A stretch of DNA of 64,000 bases from positions 248,001 to 312,000 of the forward strand of contig NZ_CP172056.1 of assembly GCF_049860565.1 (NCBI RefSeq). Reading direction: 5' to 3'. Of this stretch, positions 1 to 8,543 are shown piece after piece. The position numbers and the translations under genes are program-made. This DNA is from Desulfitobacterium_A nosdiversum (GTDB lineage: Bacteria > Bacillota > Desulfitobacteriia > Desulfitobacteriales > Desulfitobacteriaceae). Every line of letters starts with the position of its first letter. Within the stretch, counting starts at the first letter, position 1. Below the pieces are notes generated by a model. The model had not been told where the DNA came from. It saw only the letters and a program-made list of their open reading frames with translations, and did no database searches.

Positions 1-779
1 AACTTTTCAAGACCATCTAACGTTATGTTTGCATATAGGCTTGAGATGGCTCCTCCTTGTGGTGAACCTGTGTTTGTAGGAAATAAGTTGCCCTCGTATA
101 TGAACCCTGATTTTAGAAATTGCTTCATTACTTTTTTGTCCATCGGAATATTCTGTTGTAGCCAGCCATGGTTGATGTTGTCAAAACATCCTTTGATGTC
201 TCCTTCTAATATCCATGTCGGAGAACATTGCCTAGCTAGTACGCAAAATATCTGTTCACAGGCATCTTTAGTGCTTCTTCCTTTACGAAAACCAAAAGAT
301 GTAGTGTCGCCTGTAGTTTCAGCTACGGGTTCGAGTGCTAGCGCATAGAGTGTTTGCATGGCCCTATCATACATAGTGGGGATTCCCAACGGTCGTTTCT
401 TGTTCTTGCCTTTCTTTTCAATGAAGACTCGCCTAAGGGGTTTTGCTTTGTAGTGTTTATCCGTAAGTGCTAATACAGCCTTCATCTTTGAAGCTGCAGT
501 TGACCATAGTTTTTTGTCTACCCCAGAGGTGTTCTTTCCCTTATTCGAGGTTACTTTCTTTACAGCCTGAGCTTTGGCATAGAATGAGTGTGTTAGTAAG
601 TACTGTAATCTTTTGACTTTGTTTTTGTCGCCCTTCACTGTTGCCTTGGCAATTCTGGTTTGTAGCCTATTAACTTCATTTTGCACCTGCATCCAATCAA
701 TGGACTCCCATTGACTGGCAAGTGTGTTTCTGTCTTTTAGTCTCTCGGTTTTATCCGTCGTTGAATTACTAAAATTCAT
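1..779 (-). CDS. ltrA: Group II intron reverse transcriptase/maturase, N-terminal part
   Basis: Partial copy of the intron-encoded protein; about 259 residues are visible before the window edge. The ATG at 779 corresponds to the ATG at 51352 in the complete copy and has a GGAAGG ribosome site just upstream. The visible part covers the N-terminal RT0-RT4 region, including the conserved FRKGRSTKDA segment and the GDIKGCFDNI motif that carries the first catalytic Asp. The YADD box and maturase domain are off the left edge. It presumably helps splice the intron and drives retrohoming (known for the family). Confidence 0.9.
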   Translation of the reverse strand, partial: MNFSNSTTDKTERLKDRNTLASQWESIDWMQVQNEVNRLQTRIAKATVKGDKNKVKRLQYLLTHSFYAKAQAVKKVTSNKGKNTSGVDKKLWSTAASKMKAVLALTDKHYKAKPLRRVFIEKKGKNKKRPLGIPTMYDRAMQTLYALALEPVAETTGDTTSFGFRKGRSTKDACEQIFCVLARQCSPTWILEGDIKGCFDNINHGWLQQNIPMDKKVMKQFLKSGFIYEGNLFPTNTGSPQGGAISSLYANITLDGLEK

Positions 780-1329
780 AAGTTTACCTTCCGTCTCTGC
801 CAAGAAATACCATAGGATAAGTCAGCACTCTTTCGAGTTAGGGCAAAGTTTGAACCCCTATCTTCTTTCATTACAAAAGTAGCGTTTGCTTTTTATCCTT
901 TTCTTCTGCCCTCTATGCCGTTTCTTTCCCTTGCGGTTGGATACCTCATTCTTGTGAGGAGCATATAGGGTTTACCAAGTTCCGCATGATACATAATTGT
1001 GAAAGCCTTAGGAGCCACCTTTAAACCGGGAGTTCTTCATCCATTCGCATTGGTTTATCAGTTCGCCTTTGCTCGACTCCTTACCATTTTGGTCGAAGCG
1101 TTTCAGCCTATTTCGCTTCCTCCAGCGTAACGATTCCTACAGTGATTCACTTTACGTTCTCCATAGCTTTCTTACTCTAGCAGTTATCCCAGCTTTAGGC
1201 TACTCGGACTTCCACATTGTCTTGTGAGCTTTCTAACCCAGACGTTACCATCTACGCTAGTCACAATAGAGTTACCCCGAATGGATGGGGTAGCCTTTAG
1301 GCAATATATCATGCGACTTCTTGTCGCAC
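1..1329 (-). mobile_element. Group II intron, 5' part (copy 1), cut by window edge
   Basis: Reading the minus strand from 1329, the intron opens with GTGCGAC, matching the GUGYG 5' end of group II introns, directly after an IS3 transposase codon. Its sequence matches the second copy at 50802-52130 base for base wherever I compared, with the same length (1329 nt, no indels). It contains the structured 5' RNA region (domains I to early IV, about 780-1329) and the N-terminal half of the reverse transcriptase. The 3' half, including domains V and VI, lies beyond the left edge. It is in sense orientation relative to the transposase it interrupts, so splicing would restore that gene. Confidence 0.93.
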
Positions 1330-1914
1330 TTGAAAGCCTCTGTCACTGTGGAACAACGGATGGGCATCTGGTTCCTGAGCTACTACTGCGTCAAAGGTAT
1401 CGAAAGCCAGACGATTGTCATTACAGTTGCTGATTTTATACGCAACGATCCTTCGGTCATACAAATCCAGAATTGCACTCAGGTAGACTTTACGGATTTC
1501 AGGGCCAATGTAATATTTGAACTCCGTTACATCCGTCAGCCATTTTCTATTGGGCGCATCCGCGTGAAATTGACGATTCAAGTAATTTCTCGCAACGTGC
1601 TCCGGTGAAGATGAGCTCCTAGTACAGCCTTTGGGGCGGCTCTTGACCGTGGATTGGATATGTAGTATCCGATCTATGCGCAAGACTCGCTTGTCGTTCA
1701 CATGAATATTATGGTATACGTCTAGCTCGTCCCGAATCCTGCGGTATCCCATATCAGGATGTGCCTTGTGTATCTGTTCAACACTGTTGGCAATTCTTTC
1801 GTTTTCTTGCTCATGCTTGCTTTTAGGGCAATTCAGCCATTTATAGTAAGCAGAATGGGCAATATACAGAAAGCGGCACAGTTTCCAAACAGGAAACGAA
1901 TATTCTTCGGACAA
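1330..1914 (-). pseudogene. IS3 transposase orfB (DDE domain), 5' exon interrupted by intron
   Basis: An IS3 OrfB with HTH_21-like and rve integrase core regions. The visible DDE pattern includes the first Asp in KWLTDVTEF and the second Asp in FHSDRGFQ. The reading frame runs into the intron at 1329/1330, right after the codons for HSDRGFQ, and stops 21 nt later at 1309. The downstream exon (YTS... through the catalytic Glu) is not in the window. OrfB has no good start of its own: the frame is open upstream through KSEGIGKEAILSL to the orfA slippage site, so the active protein would be an OrfAB fusion made by -1 frameshifting. If the intron splices, the gene is functional; it is listed as broken only at the DNA level. 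Confidence 0.85.
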
Positions 1915-1955
1915 TGCCTTAATTGACTCATACTCACACTGGTGACGTACGAGAC

Positions 1956-2636
1956 TCAGTATCGCCTCCTTTCCAATTCCTTCACTTTTTTTAGCAGAGC
2001 ATTCTCCATTTCAAGATCATAATTCTCCCGTTCCAGTTGGGCGACACGATCCCGCAATTTTTCTTCAGGTGTCCGACTCGGCAGTGTTCCCGCCCGGTGA
2101 CCGCGGCGGTCTTCTAATCCCGTTTCTCCCATTTCACGGTATTTCTTCGTCCAGGTATAAACCTGTTGATATGAAACTCGGTATTTTAAAGCGGTTCCGC
2201 CATAGTCATTTCTATTAGCTATGCACTCTCTTACGATTTGCAGCCGTTCTTCCGATGTTGTAACCCGACCTTTCGTCATGGAACTTCCCCCTGTTCGTGT
2301 TTTGAAGTCTTCATGACGATTATACGCCTTCAACCAATTTCTGAGTTGAGTGTGCGACTTGATTTTATACTTTTCACAGATTTCTTGCAGACTTCCTTTC
2401 CCACTCAGATAATCCAGTACGGCTTCTGTCTTCGTTTCTCTGGAATATTTCCTATTGTGCTCCTGTGGTAAAAAAGCGGCTGCACCTTCACTCTTATAAC
2501 GGCTGGCCCATTCTGTGATTGTCCTATGGTCTACACCGATCTGGCGACCTGCATCACAACAGCCGATTTCGCCCCGTAGATACTGTTCGATAATCTTTAA
2601 TTTTTCTTGTGGTGCAATTTTCCCCTTTTGTGGCAT
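1956..2636 (-). CDS. IS3-family transposase OrfA (double helix-turn-helix)
   Basis: 226 residues with two helix-turn-helix segments (about residues 10-55 and 125-170) followed by a leucine-zipper-like coiled coil (QLERENYDLEMENALLKK), the typical OrfA plan of the IS150-like subgroup. It binds the IS ends and dimerises with OrfAB (family knowledge). A run of seven A followed by G (minus strand, 1985-1992) lies just before the stop and in front of the orfB frame. This is the usual IS3 slippery site for -1 frameshifting to OrfAB. The ATG at 2636 follows the IS end by about 60 nt. Confidence 0.9.
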   Translation of the reverse strand: MPQKGKIAPQEKLKIIEQYLRGEIGCCDAGRQIGVDHRTITEWASRYKSEGAAAFLPQEHNRKYSRETKTEAVLDYLSGKGSLQEICEKYKIKSHTQLRNWLKAYNRHEDFKTRTGGSSMTKGRVTTSEERLQIVRECIANRNDYGGTALKYRVSYQQVYTWTKKYREMGETGLEDRRGHRAGTLPSRTPEEKLRDRVAQLERENYDLEMENALLKKVKELERRRY

Positions 2637-2641
2637 AGCAA

Positions 2642-2692
2642 TACCCCCAGATAAAACAGCAATTTATTTTTTTACTGTCCTATCTGGGGGTA
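2642..2692. repeat. Subterminal inverted repeat at IS end
   Basis: TACCCCCAGATA (2642-2653) is mirrored by TATCTGGGGGTA (2681-2692), a perfect 12-bp inverted repeat around a 27-bp loop between the IS end and the orfA start. As RNA it could fold over the start region of orfA and block read-in translation from outside promoters, as known for several insertion sequences. Transposase binding is the other likely use. Confidence 0.7.
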
Positions 2693-2721
2693 GCACTGCC
2701 GAAGCAGAGGGCGTTGTTGTA

Positions 2722-3195
2722 TTAGGAAGCTTGAGTTTGAGTATTAGTTGTTGTTTGAAGTGCCTCCGTAGAACCTGCATGCGGTTCATCTTTTGTAGTA
2801 GTTTCACTTATCACTACCTTTTGAGGAATTACTGCTTGAGCATTCGCATCAGGCACCTGCGATTGAGTAATCATTTCTGTAGATGCTATTTGAGCATTTG
2901 TGTTCGGTTCAGCGCTCGTACTTGTCCGGCTTAAATCATGCATCCCAGCCGCCGAGATTGCAATCAGAAATGAGTTGAGAACCGCTAGGCCAATGGTCTC
3001 TACGACGAAATGTTCATCAACGTACAGTACAAAAAGCTGAATAACAAGTGCAAAGCCAACGGCTAAGAGACGTACCCACCAATCATTTAAGTGCTGTTTG
3101 ATTGGTTCTTTGAAGAATTGGACCAGGAGATAAGTTGCCGCTACTAATCCGGCGAAGCTCCCGAGATAAGATGTTGTAAATAAATCACTAGGCAT
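2722..3195 (-). CDS. Phage holin-like membrane protein
   Basis: 157 residues with three predicted membrane segments: about 7-25 (GSFAGLVAATYLLVQFF), 42-60 and 65-85. A long hydrophilic, Thr/Gln/Ala-rich tail follows. Position next to the endolysin gene and the short N-terminal membrane domain fit a class I/II phage holin that opens the membrane for lysis. The C-terminal 70 residues are low complexity and longer than in most holins. Start: ATG with AAAGGAGG upstream. An IS3 element begins about 27 bp past the stop. Function is inferred from topology and context, not from a diagnostic motif. Confidence 0.7.
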   Translation of the reverse strand: MPSDLFTTSYLGSFAGLVAATYLLVQFFKEPIKQHLNDWWVRLLAVGFALVIQLFVLYVDEHFVVETIGLAVLNSFLIAISAAGMHDLSRTSTSAEPNTNAQIASTEMITQSQVPDANAQAVIPQKVVISETTTKDEPHAGSTEALQTTTNTQTQAS

Positions 3196-3258
3196 TATAA
3201 TTCCTCCTTTAAAATAACTGAGCAGGCCGTTATTGGTCTGCTTTTCTTACTTATTTGT

Positions 3259-4077
3259 CTATAAGTTTAAAACTGCTTGCATGGTTTCAATCCGACCTGT
3301 TCCAGGTCCTCCACTGACTAAGATGGCTCTTTCTATCGGTTTAGTTGTTCCTCCAACCATGTAAACATTTTTTGCGCAATCATAATGCTCTGGCTTAACC
3401 GTATCAATGTGAGCAAGCAAAGCCCCTAATTTCCAGGCAAGAAGCTTCGCCGCTCCGTCGTCATTATCACCGTATACAACTAGGTTTTCAAACATCTTTT
3501 TTACCTCCCACAATCCAGCATCACCAGTAATTGCGTCTTGATCCACAACTACACCCCGAATAGTAATATCATTACTCCATTGGTAAATATGCGCTGAGAA
3601 CTCTTGACCTCTTGACCATGCATAGGTTTGAAAATACTTGTCCGGGGGATACGGTGAACCGCTTAAAGCTTCCATGACTTGATACGATCCGTAGGCTCCA
3701 ACGAGATATTTACCGCTTAACCCATCCCTAACCCCGCGGAAGTATTCTTGGATTGCCCCCATATCTCCAGGCTGTGCGTCATAGTCAACGGTGAAATAGA
3801 TGCAAATACCATTGGGCGCATCTAATGCTTCAGCTTTGGCTATTGCACTTTGGACATCAGAAATGCCTTTATCATAACTGAAGTATCCTGCGTAGGTCGG
3901 ATTAGTCTCGTAAATTAGAAACAGGCCAAGCTTCGCTTCATGAATGACCTTTACCTCATCAGTGGTGAGGCCTTTCCACGAGTTGCCCAGATATCGGCCT
4001 ACCGCATCAATCCCAGCTGATTTAAGATTAGATGCAGTTGTGAAATTCAGTTTAGTTGCGCAATCGATTCCATTCAT
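3259..4077 (-). CDS. Phage endolysin with DUF1906 glycoside-hydrolase-like domain
   Basis: 272 residues. Residues 1-190 match the DUF1906 / Rv2525c-like glycoside hydrolase-like fold. It opens with GIDCATKLN, continues with AVGRYLGNSWKGLT and the FTVDYDAQ strand with acidic residues, and ends with YQWSND and VDQDA. These proteins are usually cell-wall lytic enzymes in Firmicutes phages. The C-terminal part (about 200-272: NLVVYGDNDDGAAKLLAWKL and SGGPGTGRIETM) resembles a cell-wall-binding repeat 2-type anchor. ATG is preceded by AAGGAG. It sits between xhlA and the holin gene, a standard phage lysis cassette. Catalytic activity itself is inferred. Confidence 0.82.
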   Translation of the reverse strand: MNGIDCATKLNFTTASNLKSAGIDAVGRYLGNSWKGLTTDEVKVIHEAKLGLFLIYETNPTYAGYFSYDKGISDVQSAIAKAEALDAPNGICIYFTVDYDAQPGDMGAIQEYFRGVRDGLSGKYLVGAYGSYQVMEALSGSPYPPDKYFQTYAWSRGQEFSAHIYQWSNDITIRGVVVDQDAITGDAGLWEVKKMFENLVVYGDNDDGAAKLLAWKLGALLAHIDTVKPEHYDCAKNVYMVGGTTKPIERAILVSGGPGTGRIETMQAVLNL

Positions 4078-4097
4078 TTGATTTCTTCTCTCCTTTC

Positions 4098-4355
4098 CTA
4101 CTTAAATACAACTATAGCTCCAACTGCAGCCGCAATAATGGCTCCAGCAAATGCGCGCCAGAGCCATGTGTTGTTAGCTTCAAGTTTATCTATTCTATGT
4201 GTATTAGACTTTGATCGCTCCTCAGTTTTAGTCGCTTTATCTTCGACTGCATCCACCCTTTCGCGGATATCATTCTGAGCATCGATCTTTGTCTCTACCC
4301 TCACTAAGCGCTCACGGATATCAACGAGAACTTCTTGTTCACCCAAATAATCCAA
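4098..4355 (-). CDS. xhlA: XhlA-type haemolysin/lysis accessory protein
   Basis: 85 residues: an N-terminal amphipathic coiled coil (VDIRERLVRVETKID through DKLEAN) and one C-terminal membrane helix (AFAGAIIAAAVGAIVVF). This is the XhlA family plan from PBSX-like phages, where XhlA works with the holin and endolysin in lysis. The start is TTG at 4355, very close to AAAGGAGG (3 nt spacing); TTG at 4346 is an alternative. A terminator stands upstream at 4437-4467, so the lysis cassette may have its own promoter. Confidence 0.85.
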   Translation of the reverse strand: MDYLGEQEVLVDIRERLVRVETKIDAQNDIRERVDAVEDKATKTEERSKSNTHRIDKLEANNTWLWRAFAGAIIAAAVGAIVVFK

Positions 4356-4436
4356 CTTCCTCCTTTTGTATAAATAAGCCCTAGCGCCCCACTGCCATCA
4401 CCTTCTGCAGATTTCTAGCGTAAACTTAGGGCATAA

Positions 4437-4467
4437 AATAAACGCCTTGAAAATCAAGACGTTTATT
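4437..4467 (-). terminator. Hairpin between tail-side small genes and xhlA
   Basis: AATAAACG-CTTGA / TCAAG-CGTTTATT forms a near-perfect stem with a 3-nt loop, followed on the minus strand by a T-rich run. It would end transcription coming from the tail genes before xhlA. Confidence 0.65.
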
Positions 4468-4474
4468 CTATTTA

Positions 4475-4552
4475 TTATCTAACATAACTAAACAATGAAA
4501 GTCCAATTCTTGCAATCACGACAAAACCTAAAACACTAATAATCCCCAGCAT
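4475..4552 (-). CDS. 25-residue hydrophobic peptide in phage tail/lysis interval
   Basis: A very short reading frame, MLGIISVLGFVVIARIGLSL plus FSYVR, preceded by a strong ribosome site (AAGGAG, 7-8 nt before the ATG). It is almost one membrane helix with Arg residues near the C-terminal side. It lies between the XkdX-type gene and xhlA on the same strand and ends 8 nt before a terminator stem. I do not recognise a family. The strong Shine-Dalgarno and packing favour a real peptide, perhaps an antiholin-like or assembly peptide (speculative). Confidence 0.5.
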   Translation of the reverse strand: MLGIISVLGFVVIARIGLSLFSYVR

Positions 4553-4652
4553 ATCGATCACTCCTTACTGTATTAAGAAAAATAATCTATATCATATGCA
4601 GTTAAACGATTATTAGTGCATAGGTTTTTGCGCAAAATGGGTCTATTATGCA

Positions 4653-4787
4653 CTAAGCTACATAAGTCTCACCTGTGATCTCAAAATACTGCTCAGCAGT
4701 TATCACATTCTTAACCACCGCTACTTTTACCATCTGCTTATTCCATAAGCCACGATCATAATTCTTTTTAATCATTTCAAAAGTCAT
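4653..4787 (-). CDS. xkdX: XkdX-family small phage protein
   Basis: 44 residues (MTFEMIKKNYDRGLWNKQMV...VITAEQYFEITGETY). It matches the XkdX family of PBSX-like phages: a short protein with the KKNYDRGLW and ITAEQYxEITGE signature, encoded just after the tail fibre genes. The exact role is unknown in the family. The ATG at 4787 has AGGAGG upstream, overlapping the end of the preceding gene at 4801. Confidence 0.88.
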   Translation of the reverse strand: MTFEMIKKNYDRGLWNKQMVKVAVVKNVITAEQYFEITGETYVA

Positions 4788-4800
4788 TGTTTAAACCCTC

Positions 4801-5139
4801 CTATAAAGCTAATAGATTTTGAAATTCCATAGCCGCCGCCATACGTTCTTCTGCTGTTGGGTCAGGTACTGGTGGATTTTCCTCAAAATAGGCAATAGCA
4901 TCCAAAACTTCTTGATCAGTCATATTATCCGTAAGTGCTAACCCGTATTGAGTTTTATAGTGCTCTTTTGTCTGACTGAACTCCATAAACACTCCTAAAG
5001 ATATTGGGGCATCACCTATAATGTACTTCATACCTTGTACTGCTGATGCCGGGTATCTTTCTTTTACTTGATCTGCCGTAAGGACCTCACCAACTGGCGT
5101 AATTAAGCTATCTGTGCCATTCCAAATCTTGTACTTCAT
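4801..5139 (-). CDS. Hypothetical phage tail-region protein
   Basis: 112 residues, acidic, no membrane segment. It begins MKYKIWNGTDSLITPVGEVL and ends in an AEERMAAAMEFQNLLAL helix. Its ATG overlaps the tail fibre stop (TAATG), so the two are translationally coupled. Proteins of this kind follow tail fibre genes in Clostridial phages and may be fibre chaperones or capping proteins, but I see no diagnostic motif; function unassigned. Confidence 0.75.
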   Translation of the reverse strand: MKYKIWNGTDSLITPVGEVLTADQVKERYPASAVQGMKYIIGDAPISLGVFMEFSQTKEHYKTQYGLALTDNMTDQEVLDAIAYFEENPPVPDPTAEERMAAAMEFQNLLAL

Positions 5140-7931
5140 TACGAAACAACTCCTTTTTTATATTTTATATATCCCGTTATTGGATTAGTTACCGTTACCG
5201 ATGTCATATTAGACGATGTTGTAATATCACCACTACCGAAATTATATATACTCCCTGCAATAGGTATCTGCAACTTTGTAGCAAATGCATAAGCATCAAC
5301 AACGGCTGATGGTGAACCTGTTGACCAGCTCCATCCACCACCAAAGATCGCGTATTTGCCTACCGATGCAGCGGCTAAACTTTGTCCTCTATCTACGCTT
5401 AACGATGGCGCATTTGTATGAACCAAAGAAGAATCATAAGCATCAATTATCGAGGAACTTGTTGAACCACCAATATCATAACCACCACCGAATAGAGCAT
5501 AATTAGTATTAAGTTTTGTTGCACCCATTTGATACCTTTTAGACGACAATGACGGTGCTATTGAGCGAGTTAAAGAGTTATTATAAGCATCTACATCATC
5601 TTTAGCATCAGTATATCCGTCTGCACCTCCTGCAAAAAGAGCATAACTTCCAACACTTGCGGCAGACAAATCACCTCTCGCAACGCTTAGTGTCGTAGGC
5701 GTGGAACGTGTCAATGATGCGTTAAAAGCATCTGTAACAGCACTTCCAGCATAGCTTGTGGTATACCCTCCAGAGAATATAGCATAACTAGTTGTATTCG
5801 TAGCTGCTAAATTACTTCTAATGACACTTAATGCTGTAGGATTAGTACGAGTTAATGATGTATCATAAGTATCAATAACCCCACTAAATACTGTAGATGA
5901 AGTATTTCCTCCTCCGAACAAAGCATAATTTCCTATCGAAGTAGCCGCCAGATTATTTCTTCCAGCGCTTAATGCTGTAGGTGTTGTACGAGTTAATGAT
6001 GTGTCATAAGCATCTACAGTTGCCATATATCCACTCCCACCGCCAAACAACGCGTAATTCCCAATTGAAGTAGCTGCCAAACGTGATCTTGATGTGCTAA
6101 GAACGGTAGGTGTTGTTCTAACAAGAGACGTATCATAAGCATCTACAATTGCATTATCAGTTCCGCTGTAGCCACCCCCAAACAGAGCATAATTTCCTAT
6201 TGATGTGGCCGCTAATAATTCCCTACCAAACCCCAAACTAGTTGCTGTAGAGCGATTAAATGCAGTATCACTTGTTACTGCATTATAGTTTGAAAAATCT
6301 ACTCTTAAAAATCCACCTCCTTCACCCTGTAATATAAAAGATATACCATTATATCGAAAAGTATATATATTTCCGGCAGCTAGATCACCGGGTAAAAATG
6401 CACTACCATCTGCTTTAAGCAGATTAATTGCACCTAAAATATTTACATTTAAAGTTGACGCACCCGTATTAGTTGCCTCAATTTTAATTGCCACACACAT
6501 ACCTTCTGTATATGCAGTTGAAGCTGGAGAAAGAGTTACGGTGTATGTGTTTGTTCCTGATGTTACTCCGTATCCTGGTTGGCGTACATAGTCGGACATA
6601 TGAGTATTTAGTGCTTTAGGTGTGAGTGCCGTTGTTTCACTTCCATCGACTATTGTTTGAAGCTCAACGTGACCAGTTTGTGCTAATGTCGTATTATCCG
6701 CCAAATGTTCATTTAGATTTGATTGTATTGAATCCGCTTTTGCTTGGGCCCCTTCAGGTGTTTCAGCTCCGATCGACACTGGAGTTATCGGATCTGCTCC
6801 TCCATAAGCGTGAGATGATGCATGTGCAGAGGGAGCATAGGTTGCAGGCATAGAATGAACATGATCTGCCCTAGCGGCTTCAATACTATTTCCAGCCGTT
6901 CCTACCGTCCCAGCACTTTCGGATGAAGGAGTTTCATTCGATAACGGTGTATTTGTAGCGCCAGAAGTAATGCTATCAAGTTTAGTTTTATCTGTAGAAC
7001 TAAATAGTCCATCAGTAGTTTCTGTTGCTACAGGAATAGCGTCAGAACCTCCCGTAACGTGAGTAGATTCGTGTGCAGAAGGCTTATAGCTTGCAGGCAT
7101 CGGATGAACATGGTCCGCTCTTGCAGCTTCGGTACTTGTACCAGCCGCTCCCGCATTCCCTTCTGTTTCTGCTGCAGGAGTTGATGTCGAAAAAACGACA
7201 CCCAATGTCTGACCATTTGTTTGGGATGTAGAGGTTAGCCCTTCGCCAGGTGTTACATATGTTCCACCATTAACAGCAGTATAGGCCGGATCAGTCGTTG
7301 ATACAGCTACTGGAATACCTGTTGGAGCCGCAGAAACCTCAACGATACCAGGTTGAGTCGTTGTAGCATTAGGTGGTAAATGATTATCCACATACTGCTT
7401 TGTTGCAGCACCTAACGCCTGATCTGGATCGCCCGAAAGAATCAATAGACCGACCATTGTAGCTCCAGTTAAGGGAACATAGGTAAGACTTGGGTCAATC
7501 AGAGCAGTCACATTTACTGCATTGGAGATGAACACTTCAATCTCAAGTGAGGCTTTGAATTGCTTTGTATTGATCGCAGGTACAAAAATCTCATGTCCAG
7601 CCAAATTGTTATAGCAGTATAAAATTTCGCCAAGGTCAGGGTCTTGCGCGAAAATACCTATTTCACGCCAGTAAAAACCTGTATTTAAGCCTTCGTTTGA
7701 TAAAACAGTGCTAATCGTTGCATTGCTTGATCCACCAATATTAATCTCTGATATATTGAGACTCATGATTTGATCAATCAACTGAGTAAACAGCGTCGGA
7801 TCCTGACCGCTTAAATTGCCATCACCCACCGCAACTCTAGTAAATTTCAGTTGAGTACCCGTTTGTGCCTTTTCTAAAAGATTCAGACCTTGTTGAGTAA
7901 TAACCATACCTTGAAAACCATTAATGCCCAT
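5139..7931 (-). CDS. Phage tail fibre with collar domain and kelch-like repeats
   Basis: 930 residues. Residues 1-150 resemble the phage tail-collar fibre family (MVITQQGLNLLEKAQTGTQL, FTRVAVGDG, WREIGIFAQDP). A central linker follows, with two copies of an ARADHVHxMPA-xYxPSAH module near residues 270 and 355 that looks like trimeric fibre shaft. The C-terminal third (about 565-890) holds seven repeats of about 45-50 residues built on LAATSIGNYALFGGG...VDAYDTSLTRTTPTALS, a kelch/beta-propeller-like pattern that would form the receptor-binding head. The ATG has AAGGAG at good distance. No baseplate or tape-measure genes remain upstream, so this is the edge of the surviving tail region. Confidence 0.85.
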   Translation of the reverse strand: MGINGFQGMVITQQGLNLLEKAQTGTQLKFTRVAVGDGNLSGQDPTLFTQLIDQIMSLNISEINIGGSSNATISTVLSNEGLNTGFYWREIGIFAQDPDLGEILYCYNNLAGHEIFVPAINTKQFKASLEIEVFISNAVNVTALIDPSLTYVPLTGATMVGLLILSGDPDQALGAATKQYVDNHLPPNATTTQPGIVEVSAAPTGIPVAVSTTDPAYTAVNGGTYVTPGEGLTSTSQTNGQTLGVVFSTSTPAAETEGNAGAAGTSTEAARADHVHPMPASYKPSAHESTHVTGGSDAIPVATETTDGLFSSTDKTKLDSITSGATNTPLSNETPSSESAGTVGTAGNSIEAARADHVHSMPATYAPSAHASSHAYGGADPITPVSIGAETPEGAQAKADSIQSNLNEHLADNTTLAQTGHVELQTIVDGSETTALTPKALNTHMSDYVRQPGYGVTSGTNTYTVTLSPASTAYTEGMCVAIKIEATNTGASTLNVNILGAINLLKADGSAFLPGDLAAGNIYTFRYNGISFILQGEGGGFLRVDFSNYNAVTSDTAFNRSTATSLGFGRELLAATSIGNYALFGGGYSGTDNAIVDAYDTSLVRTTPTVLSTSRSRLAATSIGNYALFGGGSGYMATVDAYDTSLTRTTPTALSAGRNNLAATSIGNYALFGGGNTSSTVFSGVIDTYDTSLTRTNPTALSVIRSNLAATNTTSYAIFSGGYTTSYAGSAVTDAFNASLTRSTPTTLSVARGDLSAASVGSYALFAGGADGYTDAKDDVDAYNNSLTRSIAPSLSSKRYQMGATKLNTNYALFGGGYDIGGSTSSSIIDAYDSSLVHTNAPSLSVDRGQSLAAASVGKYAIFGGGWSWSTGSPSAVVDAYAFATKLQIPIAGSIYNFGSGDITTSSNMTSVTVTNPITGYIKYKKGVVS
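5270..6240 (-). repeat. Seven tandem kelch-like coding repeats in tail fibre
   Basis: Seven units of about 140 bp encode variants of R-x-x-LAATSIGNYALFGGG-(8-14 variable)-VDAYDTSLTRTxPTxLS. The YALFGGG core is nearly constant while the loop between GGG and DAY varies in length and sequence. The last unit loses the final segment. Seven blades are the common number for a closed beta-propeller. Confidence 0.85.
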
Positions 7932-8543
7932 CGTTTTTCACTCCTTAATTTATGCTAATATTTTGTATTAATCTAAACAGCGCTAATTAACTATGTCTCC
8001 GCATGCCGCTGTCCAAAGAGCCGCGGAAAAGCCTTTACTATTTCTAGATAAAATCACCCCCCTCATCTAAGTATCTTGGGCAAAGCCATAAAAGATCTAA
8101 AATACTAAGATTCTCCTTCAAAATCAAATTATTTTCTTCGCCTTTTGTGCCCGATTTTTGCCATTTTCCAAACCTTACGGACTCCTTTATAGACAATTTT
8201 ATTTCTACTATCTAAATCCTTAAGGTTCCTATGGATTACTGACATACTGGTTACCCCCACTTTGTCCACATATTTTCCACAGATTTATCCACAGTTAATG
8301 TCAATTTCTCTCTTCAAGGCTTAACCTCCCATAGTCACTTTTACGGATATATCCCACCTTCAACATATCTCCTGGCTTGGTTATAATAACTTCTATCAGA
8401 ACAATGACATTTGTGCTTACTCTTTTAATCTTTTCATCTCGAAATTTTGGGCTTCAGTCCTAGTTAGATAAGACTAACGACATCTACCCTTATTGGGTTT
8501 TTTCTTATAAACTTGAGAAAAACTGAAAGGATGAGATAGAGTA
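7932..8543. other. 612-bp mostly non-coding interval beside tail fibre
   Basis: Where baseplate and tail genes would be expected there is a low-GC stretch with no long reading frame. It holds one possible short minus-strand peptide (8129-8245) and a TTTTCCACAGATTTATCCACA segment (about 8273-8293) with one consensus DnaA box (TTATCCACA). This probably marks the deletion that removed most of the prophage. Confidence 0.5.
8129..8245 (-). CDS. Possible 38-residue basic peptide
   Basis: An ATG with GGGGGT about 8 nt upstream opens MSVIHRNLKDLDSRNKIVYK and continues to a very basic tail (KMAKIGHKRRRK). No family recognised. It may be a genuine small phage protein or chance; the basic end suggests nucleic acid binding if it is made. 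Confidence 0.3.
   Translation of the reverse strand: MSVIHRNLKDLDSRNKIVYKGVRKVWKMAKIGHKRRRK

Larger units (their letters stand above)
1330..2695 (-). mobile_element. IS3-family insertion sequence (5' part), interrupted by group II intron
   Basis: Contains overlapping orfA and orfB with a homopolymeric slippage site, the standard IS3 layout. The outer end is taken at about 2695, where CTACCCCCAGATAGG reads inward on the minus strand. The other end is beyond the window, on the far side of the intron. The element lies only about 27 bp downstream of the holin stop codon, so it apparently landed at the end of the prophage lysis module without breaking a gene. Exact terminus and target duplication cannot be fixed because one end is missing. 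Confidence 0.85.

Noticed and set aside
8273..8297. TTTTCCACAGATTTATCCACA stretch as a replication origin
   Set aside because: Only one word matches the DnaA consensus exactly; no repeats (iterons), replication gene or AT-rich unwinding element was seen beside it.
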